From an uncultured Clostridium sp. (GTDB lineage: Bacteria > Bacillota > Clostridia > TANB77 > CAG-465), in NCBI GenBank assembly GCA_900554875.1, contig USJA01000057.1:1-6748 (forward strand): a stretch of 6,748 nt of DNA, written 5' to 3'. The notes under the pieces were generated by a model, which did not search any database, was not told the origin of the DNA, and saw only the letters and a program-made list of their open reading frames with translations. This document shows, one piece after another, positions 1 to 5,666 of the stretch. Every line of letters begins with the position of its first letter. Within the stretch, counting starts at the first letter, position 1. A program made the translations under genes and the position numbers.

Positions 1-29
1 AATTAGTTATCCTAGCATTTTATATTAAA
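1..29. other. Short tail downstream of the surface protein gene, nothing recognised
   Basis: These 29 AT-rich bases follow the TAA stop at 30-32 on the minus strand. I see no stem-loop with a U-run, so the terminator of the surface gene, or a following co-transcribed gene such as a sortase, would lie beyond the window edge. Confidence 0.5.
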
Positions 30-3000
30 TTAATTATTAGAACTTTTTTTACCTTTATTTTTATTTAAAATAACAAATGTAATTACTGAAATTATAATCA
101 TTGGTATTGTAGTTATAGGAATAAGATCACCAGTATCTACAATTTTAATTATTTCCTTCGATGAGTCGTTTTTTATATCAATATAAATATTTTTATTATC
201 TTTTGTTATTTCAAATTCGTATGATTTTTCATTTAAATTATATCCCTCAGGTGCTTCAATTTGAGTTATTCTATATTTTCCAACTAAAAGTTCATTGAAG
301 TTTAAAATTCCACTTTCACCAACTATTTTCTCAATACTTGCAAATGTTTCATCAATACTTCCATCTTCTTTTAATTTTTCTAGCTTAAATTTGGCTCCTG
401 ATAATATTTTACTACCATCTGAATTGTCAATATTTCTCAATGATAAATTACCTTTAATTAATGAATATATATATGTAACAACTATTGGTTGCTCTTTCAT
501 AGTACCAGAAATATTATCTGGATTTTGTTTTATTTCATATCCATAAATTTCTTTATTTTGTGTTTCATAATTATCTCCAACTTTACCATTAATTATAGTT
601 GATTCATCTAATTTACTTCCATCTTCTAAAATGTAATTTACAATAACAACGGCATCTTTTCTTTCAAATTTAACGATAATAGACTTATTATTTACTACAT
701 TATTAAATTTATTTAGTGTATATGTTCCATAATCATTCGGAGTAAATTGTATGTCAATATCATTTACTTTTATACTAGAAATTTTGTATCCATAATCTGG
801 TGTTATTACGATATCCTTTTTAGAATTTCCATAATATGTAACTGTTTCATACACTTCATCGTTTTGACCTGATATTTTTCCACCATTGCCCTCAACTTTT
901 GTTGAAATATTATACTTTTTAATTACATTTTCAACATTTAATCCATTTATATTTTTATCATAACCAGTAACATCCACACAATCAACTGTATATGTTATAA
1001 CATTACCTGAGTTATCATATTTTGGTAAATTATCAAAAGTATATGTTTGACTATTTGTTGTCGTATTTGTAACAGTATATGTACCTACAATATCATTATT
1101 ATTTTTTAGTTTAAAAGTAAAGTTATTTGGTCTTACATTATTTTCATTATTATTATCATTCCAAGTATTCGTAACTGTTACACTTATCCTATCATCAGGT
1201 ACAGTAAATTTATTTGTTATTGTATTTGTTAAAGGATCGATTGTTTTAGAATATAACTCTAAATCTCCTTCATTTACCTCTTTTGAATTTATTGTATATA
1301 CAATTTCATTTCCTAAATTATCATATTTTAATAGATTTTCAAAAGTATAGATTTGTGTATCAGAAGTTGTATAAGTTATGGTATGACTTGTATTTAAAAT
1401 TCCATTTGCATATAGTTCAATTATAACACTACTTGGCCTTTTCAAAGCACTATTACTGTTATCATCCCACTTATTAGTAGTTGTTATTTTTATTTTTTCA
1501 TCAGGTACAGTAAATTTATTTGTAACTGTGTTTGTAGTATTATCAACTGTTTTTGTGTAAAATTTAAGATCACCTTCATTTGTTTCTTTAACATTTACAG
1601 TATAATTATATTCATTTCCATTTACATCATATTTTTCTAAATCTTTAAAAGTATAACTTTGCTTACTTGCACTAGTGTTAGTTACGTTATAACTTTCTTT
1701 TAAGTTCCCATTTTGATACAATTCAATAATTATACTATCGGGTCTTTTAGTGGCTTTATTATTGTCATCATCCCAAATATTTGTAACTGTCACATCTTTC
1801 TTATTGTACTCATAATAATATATAACCGTTGTATCTTCTTCCGTATACACTCCTTGTGTATTGTTTGTACTTTTTCTATACATATATTCGGGTATTTCTT
1901 TCTTTTGAGTTGTATAATTTTCTCCAACTTTACCAGTTAATTCATATTCATAACTCTTCTGTATTTCATTACCACTAGTATCATAATCCTTGTATGTGAT
2001 TTCATTATTATTTAAATCTAGATATTTTACAATAACTCTTGAATCTTTGACAACCAAACCAGCATTTTCATATTCTTGTACAAGTATTGGACTATTAACA
2101 GAATTTAATTTTGTTATAGTAGAACTTTGCATTCTATTATTTACACTAGAAAATTTACTATTAATACTTAAATCGCTACCAACATTTGAAGTAGTAAGTT
2201 TATATTTGCTATCAGTTGTAATTTCAACAACATAATCATCTTTTGGAAGAGATGAAAATTCATAATATCCATTTTCATCTGTTTTAGTTGTTAAAACAGT
2301 TGTAGTTAGATCTGATTTTTTTAACATTACATCTATGCCTTTTGCATATAACTCGCCTGAGTCTTTTACTCCATTTTCATTTGTGTCATACCAAATCATG
2401 CCCGAAATCTTTCTTGACACAACATTTGCACCAACGGCAGTAGTTTGAATTACATCCGTATTTTTACTTGTTCGTGCAGAAGCTATATTTACATATGAAT
2501 CTCCTCCATTATTATCTGTAGTATTTAAATATACATCAATTTTAACAGTTGCTTTCTCTTTTACTTCACCTTTTATTGCAAAAGCCGTTGCTTGGTCATT
2601 TAAGATATTTCCTATACTACTTTCTGTCCAAATACCAGAAACACCTATATTTTCATCTTTTGCGTTTAAATCTCTTGCATCGATACTATTTGACAGATAT
2701 AATTTTAAATTATCATTAGAAATGTTACTATTATTTGATGTTTGATGTATATCAACATGATCTAATTTGTATGAACCGTTAAATGAACTTCCTCTAGTAT
2801 CTCCATTATATGGAAGTATGTCTATAAGTTGAAAATCAGGAACAGTAGAATCTGTTTTATTTAAATATGTAAGCGTATATTTTATAGTCCCATTTTTCTC
2901 TATTACAGGAGTACTTACTTCTTTATATAACCTATGTGCTACTAAGTTTGTAACTTGAATTGTAGAAGATACTGTCCTTTTCGATTCTATAGGATTTCCT

Positions 3001-5516
3001 ACTTTATCTTTATCTGCGTATATTATTGCAGTACTTGAAAGCTTAGTAGAGTTTTCCGTTTCCTCATTAATTTTTGCTTTAAATTTAATAGGTTCTATAT
3101 CACTTCCAACATTACAACCATATATTTCCCATACAAGAGTTGTAGTTCCATCTGAATTTTCAGTAACTTCCGGTTCTGAATGATTTTCAGCGCTTCCCTG
3201 AATATACGTAAGTCCTTTATCAAGTTTATCTGTTATCTTTAAAGTCACACCAGAAATATCGTTATTTGTATCACTATATTTTGAAAGAGTAGGTGTAATT
3301 TTATATGTAACTTCACTTTCACTTTTACCTAAGTCAAATAGACTTTTAGAGTTTCCTAAATTATCCAATGATTCTAAGGTAATATCTTGCTTAGCTCCTA
3401 AAACTAGTAGTGAAGTTCCGCCTTTATAATTATTATTATCTAAATAATTACCATCATCATCATACTCTGATTTTACATAGTTAATATTTCCAGAATCATA
3501 TGTCGGTGTTGGATATGTAAATGGTTCATTATTTTTAATTGTATAAATATTTCTATCTAAAGAATCAATCCACATTTGTGTCTTTTCGGAAAATCCGTAT
3601 ACAGTTCCTGGTTTAGCATTATCTTTTATTCTCAAAGGGAAAAATATTAAATTATTTCCACCAGATGAAACAGCAATATTTCCACTAATTGATTCCAAAT
3701 AAACTCCTACACATAATTTATTCGATGGTATATCTGAAATATTTTCATACCACTCTAAGTCTTCAACATTCGCTTTATTCATTTCTTCTTGTGTTGTCCA
3801 GTTTGTTCCATCTTTTTTTGTTAAATATACAAAGTTAAACTTCATATTTCCATCAAAAGTTCTCGTGCCATACTTTTCCCCATCTGAAGTTAACTTTGGT
3901 TCAACACATTCTGCATCAAATTTTATAAGTTTATTTGCAGTATAAACGTCTGATTCATTAGTTTGACCTAATATAAATTTTGAGCATGCACATATATCTT
4001 GACCAATATATCCGAATGCATCACCCTTAGAATGCTGTGTCGCTAATAATGTTAATTTATTATTTGTTAAATAAAGTAGTTGAGAATATGTACCTTTTTT
4101 TGTTATATCATGTTGAATTACTGATTGATCATCGTCATTTTTCATTTGAGTTGTTATATTTTCGTTAGAAAGTGAATTTATACTCATGTTTGAGTCAGAT
4201 ACAGTTAATTTACATTTTCTATTTTCAATAGTGGTCTCATCATTTAAAGGAACAAATACCTGAAAGTACCCTGCTGAAAAACAACCAACATTATCTTTGT
4301 ATTTTATATTGGTATGAAGACTTCCATCGTATTCATAATCATATTTTGGGAAAATTCCATCAAATTCATATCCATTAATAGTAGTACTAATTTCACCTCC
4401 ATTTTGAACCATATTGATTTCACCAGAGTTATATATTGACTCTTCTCTATTAGATGTTGCCACACCAAGTGGAGCTGCTCCTCTAGCATATTTTACAGAG
4501 GTTGAATTAAAGTTCATATCTCTATTTTCTATATTTCCATATTTATTTGCTTTATTAATTTTATAATTCCATAATATTGGTGTAACAGTAGATGTTATAT
4601 CTTCTAGTACTCCACTCTCATTCGGCCTTTCTAACTTTAAATCAATATCAAAATTAATATCACCTTTTGGTAATTCTAATCCCTTTATTCCTTTTAATTC
4701 ATCTTGATTATATAACTGTAATACAATTCCATATCCATATATTCTTCCAACTTTATCTTCTCCATCATAATTTAAAGTTACTTTAGTTGAAGTATATGTA
4801 TTTCTTTTTAACTGAATGTTGTAATTTGGTACTGCACTTGTTTTTATAGTATCTATATCACCTATAGTAACTTTTTCTGAATCTTCATTTCCTTCAATCC
4901 AAAATTTAAACTCCGGTGTTATATCTATATTATTAGGCACCCCTAATATTTCCAACACTATCTCAATATTTTGTTTACCTGGTACAGTTACTTCTTGGTC
5001 ATTCATATGATATTTTGCTGAAAAAACTCTACCATTTTCACTCACGCTAGCTGTCCCCTCAGTCCATGCCATTGAATCGATATCCCATGAAACCACATTT
5101 GCACATGATTCAGGTAAAGTAACCTCAACATTTAAATCTCCACCCTTTATACTTGTCGCAGTTTGTCCTTCTTTTACTTGCATTGTAGTCTCCACAGTCC
5201 AGCTTATTTTGTCAAAGCTTCTTACAACATTATCGTCTGGACCTACGTCATTTCCTCTTCCTTCAACTGCGTCAAAAGGAGCTGTCCCTGTTTTTCTATT
5301 AGTTATAACAGCTGATTTTACAATTCCCTGCTCGCCTATTTTTTCAACATCACTAAATTTTTTATCAATTCTTCCAGACTTAGAATTATAACTTAATTTA
5401 ATACTTGTTAAGCCACAAAAGACCACTAGTAATGCTACTAAACACCACATTATTTTTACTTTAAATCTCTTTTTATTTTTTTCGTGCGGAATAGTGTTTT
5501 TTTCCTTTCTCTTCAT
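30..5516 (-). CDS. Large multidomain cell-surface adhesin-like protein (CnaB/SpaA, MucBP, SdrD B, DUF11-like), 1828 aa
   Basis: Predicted secreted, envelope-anchored stalk protein, probably an adhesin; the ligand cannot be read from sequence. Seen in order: basic N-terminus (1-21) and hydrophobic segment (22-39); a region without clear domain assignment (45-700) with a motif GTAPFD...GND...VVRSFD near 77-102; two DUF11/D2-like Ig domains (about 707-860 and 861-1034); an SdrD B-like domain (1035-1155) with a Ca-loop pattern D1044, N1046, N1048, D1052, E1055; MucBP-like (1159-1238); three CnaB domains (1241-1533; Trp1248, 1350, 1452); InlB-type divergent repeat (1534-1619); MucBP-like (1622-1686); SpaA-like (1687-1785); IVDTG, hydrophobic segment and basic tail (1792-1825). 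The ATG start is fixed by AGGAGGA just upstream and an in-frame TAG within that site. The frame is intact. The gene is visibly more AT-rich than its neighbour and rich in Asn, Thr and Lys codons. It is separated from the upstream gene by a terminator, so probably transcribed alone. The class is secure; the biological role is inference. Confidence 0.9.
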   Translation of the reverse strand: MKRKEKNTIPHEKNKKRFKVKIMWCLVALLVVFCGLTSIKLSYNSKSGRIDKKFSDVEKIGEQGIVKSAVITNRKTGTAPFDAVEGRGNDVGPDDNVVRSFDKISWTVETTMQVKEGQTATSIKGGDLNVEVTLPESCANVVSWDIDSMAWTEGTASVSENGRVFSAKYHMNDQEVTVPGKQNIEIVLEILGVPNNIDITPEFKFWIEGNEDSEKVTIGDIDTIKTSAVPNYNIQLKRNTYTSTKVTLNYDGEDKVGRIYGYGIVLQLYNQDELKGIKGLELPKGDINFDIDLKLERPNESGVLEDITSTVTPILWNYKINKANKYGNIENRDMNFNSTSVKYARGAAPLGVATSNREESIYNSGEINMVQNGGEISTTINGYEFDGIFPKYDYEYDGSLHTNIKYKDNVGCFSAGYFQVFVPLNDETTIENRKCKLTVSDSNMSINSLSNENITTQMKNDDDQSVIQHDITKKGTYSQLLYLTNNKLTLLATQHSKGDAFGYIGQDICACSKFILGQTNESDVYTANKLIKFDAECVEPKLTSDGEKYGTRTFDGNMKFNFVYLTKKDGTNWTTQEEMNKANVEDLEWYENISDIPSNKLCVGVYLESISGNIAVSSGGNNLIFFPLRIKDNAKPGTVYGFSEKTQMWIDSLDRNIYTIKNNEPFTYPTPTYDSGNINYVKSEYDDDGNYLDNNNYKGGTSLLVLGAKQDITLESLDNLGNSKSLFDLGKSESEVTYKITPTLSKYSDTNNDISGVTLKITDKLDKGLTYIQGSAENHSEPEVTENSDGTTTLVWEIYGCNVGSDIEPIKFKAKINEETENSTKLSSTAIIYADKDKVGNPIESKRTVSSTIQVTNLVAHRLYKEVSTPVIEKNGTIKYTLTYLNKTDSTVPDFQLIDILPYNGDTRGSSFNGSYKLDHVDIHQTSNNSNISNDNLKLYLSNSIDARDLNAKDENIGVSGIWTESSIGNILNDQATAFAIKGEVKEKATVKIDVYLNTTDNNGGDSYVNIASARTSKNTDVIQTTAVGANVVSRKISGMIWYDTNENGVKDSGELYAKGIDVMLKKSDLTTTVLTTKTDENGYYEFSSLPKDDYVVEITTDSKYKLTTSNVGSDLSINSKFSSVNNRMQSSTITKLNSVNSPILVQEYENAGLVVKDSRVIVKYLDLNNNEITYKDYDTSGNEIQKSYEYELTGKVGENYTTQKKEIPEYMYRKSTNNTQGVYTEEDTTVIYYYEYNKKDVTVTNIWDDDNNKATKRPDSIIIELYQNGNLKESYNVTNTSASKQSYTFKDLEKYDVNGNEYNYTVNVKETNEGDLKFYTKTVDNTTNTVTNKFTVPDEKIKITTTNKWDDNSNSALKRPSSVIIELYANGILNTSHTITYTTSDTQIYTFENLLKYDNLGNEIVYTINSKEVNEGDLELYSKTIDPLTNTITNKFTVPDDRISVTVTNTWNDNNNENNVRPNNFTFKLKNNNDIVGTYTVTNTTTNSQTYTFDNLPKYDNSGNVITYTVDCVDVTGYDKNINGLNVENVIKKYNISTKVEGNGGKISGQNDEVYETVTYYGNSKKDIVITPDYGYKISSIKVNDIDIQFTPNDYGTYTLNKFNNVVNNKSIIVKFERKDAVVIVNYILEDGSKLDESTIINGKVGDNYETQNKEIYGYEIKQNPDNISGTMKEQPIVVTYIYSLIKGNLSLRNIDNSDGSKILSGAKFKLEKLKEDGSIDETFASIEKIVGESGILNFNELLVGKYRITQIEAPEGYNLNEKSYEFEITKDNKNIYIDIKNDSSKEIIKIVDTGDLIPITTIPMIIISVITFVILNKNKGKKSSNN
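42..146 (-). other. C-terminal wall-sorting-like signal with atypical IVDTG motif (residues 1791-1825)
   Basis: The layout is that of a sortase signal: IVDTGD (1792-1797), a hydrophobic segment at about 1798-1817, and a basic tail KNKGKK (1819-1824) at the very end. Canonical sortase A motifs are LPxTG; the Pro is Val here and the Leu is Ile. The TG and the following acidic residue are kept. It may be a substrate of a sortase with different specificity, or the segment may only anchor the protein in the membrane. No sortase gene is in the window. Confidence 0.7.
162..458 (-). other. SpaA/prealbumin-like CnaB domain (residues about 1687-1785)
   Basis: The SpaA layout is clear: GNLSLRNID at the first strand, LSGAKFKLE (1705-1713), GKYRITQIEAPEGYNL (1746-1761) and a final strand ending IYIDIKND. 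In canonical SpaA domains the first strand has Lys (L-x-K-x-D), the centre has Glu (Y-x-L-x-E-x-x-A-P-x-G-Y) and the last strand ends in Asn. Here these are N1695, Q1752 and N1783, so an isopeptide bond is not expected. It is the membrane-proximal stalk domain. Confidence 0.85.
459..653 (-). other. Second MucBP-like domain (residues about 1622-1686)
   Basis: VVIVNYILEDGSKL, then GKVGDNYETQNKEIYGYEI, then QPIVVTYIYS repeats the MucBP layout of the first copy in a shorter form. The shared G-K-V-G-x-N-Y-x-T-Q-x-K-E-I core shows the two copies are related although separated by about 380 residues of CnaB and InlB-type repeats. Confidence 0.7.
660..917 (-). other. InlB-type divergent repeat domain (residues about 1534-1619)
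   Basis: The segment reads YNISTKVEGNGGKISG, then KKDIVITPDYGYKISSIKVN, then NNVVNNKSIIVKFE. This is the layout of the divergent InlB B-repeat / bacterial repeat family: G-x-G-G-x-I at the start, I-T-P-x-x-G-Y-x-I-x-x-I-x-V-(N/D) in the middle and I-x-V-x-F at the end. These domains are structural or adhesive modules in secreted bacterial proteins. Confidence 0.75.
918..1796 (-). repeat. Three tandem CnaB domains with a 102-residue (306-bp) period
   Basis: Residues 1241-1533 hold three copies beginning T-N-x-W-(D/N)-D. The anchor tryptophans are W1248, W1350 and W1452, exactly 102 residues apart. Each copy also has an RP motif, a Y-T-F-x-(D/N)-L segment and a K-Y-D-x-x-G-N block. Copies one and two end in TNKFTVPD. 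Canonical CnaB domains carry Lys in T-K-x-W, Glu in Y-T-V-x-E and Asn in I-T-N. Here the Lys place is N1246, N1348 and N1450; the Glu place is V1309, S1411 and C1513; the Asn is kept (N1333, N1435, N1530). These are stalk spacers. Confidence 0.85.
1192..1523 (-). repeat. 26-nt perfect direct repeat at CnaB boundaries (1192-1217 and 1498-1523)
   Basis: The two 26-nt copies are identical and exactly 306 bp apart, at the same place in two successive CnaB units. They encode the end of one domain and the linker to the next (TNKFTVPD). Their position at the unit boundary would allow in-frame loss or gain of a whole domain by recombination. Confidence 0.8.
1803..2042 (-). other. First MucBP-like domain (residues about 1159-1238)
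   Basis: The pattern VIVKYLDLNNNEI, then TGKVGENYTTQKKEIPEYMY, then TTVIYYYEYN is the MucBP layout: V-x-V-x-Y-x-D at the start, G-x-x-G-x-x-Y in the middle and V-x-Y-x-Y at the end. MucBP domains are known from mucin- or carbohydrate-contacting surface proteins, but many act only as spacers. The second copy lies at 459-653. Confidence 0.7.
2052..2414 (-). other. SdrD B-like calcium-binding domain (residues 1035-1155)
   Basis: The segment opens with ISGMIWYDTNENGVKDSGE, the classical SdrD B opening G-x-x-W-x-D-x-N-x-N-G-x-x-D-x-x-E, an EF-hand-like loop. It continues with KTDENGYYEFSSLPKDDY at 1078-1095, equivalent to the family's T-D-x-x-G-x-Y-x-F-x-x-L-P strand pair. Such domains act as rigid calcium-stabilised spacers in Gram-positive stalk proteins and have no isopeptide bond. 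Confidence 0.8.
2415..3398 (-). other. Two DUF11/D2-like Ig domains of the surface protein (residues about 707-1034)
   Basis: Both show the family pattern: a strand with T/K-Y-T/K-hydrophobic alternation (EVTYKI at 735-740; TIKYTLTYLN at 877-886), a D-x-L/I-P-like segment (ITDKLDKGLTYI at 761-772; LIDILP at 897-902) and a closing N/S-x-A strand (LSSTAII at 826-832; VNIASA at 1009-1014). In CnaA/D2-type domains a Lys, an Asp and an Asn form the isopeptide triad. The second domain has K865, D899 and N1010; the first has S716, D763 and S828 at the corresponding places. Boundaries are by eye. Confidence 0.6.
5382..5516 (-). other. N-terminal export signal or signal-anchor (residues 1-45)
   Basis: Residues 1-21 carry ten Lys/Arg, followed by a hydrophobic stretch at 22-39 (contains MWCLVALLVVFCGLTSI) and then polar residues. 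This is the long basic n-region and h-region typical of large Gram-positive surface proteins exported by Sec. No clear A-x-A signal peptidase site is visible after the core, so either a weak cleavage site or an uncleaved membrane anchor is possible. Confidence 0.75.
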
Positions 5517-5520
5517 ATAT

Positions 5521-5527
5521 TCCTCCT
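5521..5527 (-). promoter_or_regulatory. Ribosome binding site of the surface protein gene
   Basis: The minus strand reads AATAGGAGGAATATATG. AGGAGG is followed by 5 nt and then the ATG at 5514-5516. An in-frame TAG overlaps the 5' edge of the site, so no upstream start is possible. The AATAGGAGGA core is the same as before the mreB/mbl gene. Confidence 0.85.
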
Positions 5528-5571
5528 ATTAAAATTCATATTAATCAAAATATATTTATTGTATTCATACC

Positions 5572-5585
5572 ATATATATATATAT
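5572..5585. repeat. (TA)7 dinucleotide tract in the surface gene's upstream region
   Basis: Fourteen bases of uninterrupted alternating A and T lie between the mreB/mbl terminator and the surface protein start, about 56 nt before its ATG. They overlap or directly adjoin both candidate promoters. Such tracts can change length by slipped-strand mispairing, but in DNA this AT-rich a tract of this size can also occur by chance. Confidence 0.8.
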
Positions 5586-5610
5586 TACAACTTTCTTCAA
5601 AAATATACAA
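5582..5610 (-). promoter_or_regulatory. Candidate promoter of the surface protein gene
   Basis: On the minus strand TTGTAT (5605-5610) and TAATAT (5582-5587) are 17 nt apart, with an A-rich stretch upstream that could act as an UP element. Matches are only 3 of 6 and 4 of 6. The region is so AT-rich that such hexamers arise by chance. An alternative pair, TTGTAA (5585-5590) and TACAAT (5558-5563), has better boxes but a 21-nt spacer containing most of a TA repeat. A promoter somewhere in 5528-5640 is expected because of the upstream terminator; its exact place is uncertain. Confidence 0.35.
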
Positions 5611-5640
5611 TATTTTCTTTTAAAAAAAACATTATAATAT

Positions 5641-5666
5641 AAAAAAACGCACCTAAGTACGTTTTT
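5641..5666 (-). terminator. Intrinsic terminator of mreB/mbl, overlapping its stop codon
   Basis: On the minus strand the RNA reads AAAAACGUAC-UUAG-GUGCGUUUUUUU. Arms 5657-5666 and 5643-5652 pair over 10 bp including one G-U wobble, with a 4-nt UUAG loop (5653-5656) and a run of seven U in total (5641-5647), of which the first five can also pair with the A-run. The last two bases of the TAA stop (5665-5667) are part of the 5' arm. The A-run on the other side means the hairpin could also act on plus-strand transcripts. It separates the mreB/mbl unit from the surface protein gene. Confidence 0.8.

Noticed and set aside
1467..1475. Lys1349 next to Trp1350 as a replacement isopeptide donor in the second CnaB domain
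   Set aside because: It is one residue off the donor place, so it should face the other side of the strand, and the other two copies have Ile and Thr there.
295..2235. Three plus-strand open frames of 75-83 codons (295-546, 1713-1940, 1990-2235)
   Set aside because: All are antisense to well-defined domains of the surface protein; their hydrophobic composition follows from the complement of Asn/Lys-rich codons.
4304..4489. Minus-strand 61-codon frame inside the surface gene
   Set aside because: Out-of-frame shadow of an intact coding region; the same applies to the minus-strand frame at 5799-5996 inside mreB/mbl and the plus-strand frame at 5209-5391.
5403..5425. Possible lipobox around Cys34 (VVFC)
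   Set aside because: The residue before the Cys is Phe, not Gly/Ala/Ser, and no L-x-x-C lipobox pattern fits; the protein instead has a C-terminal anchor.
5631..5636. Perfect TATAAT on the minus strand just after the terminator
   Set aside because: No acceptable -35 box lies 16-18 nt upstream, since that space is the terminator hairpin; in this AT-rich stretch the hexamer is likely by chance, though it cannot be excluded fully.
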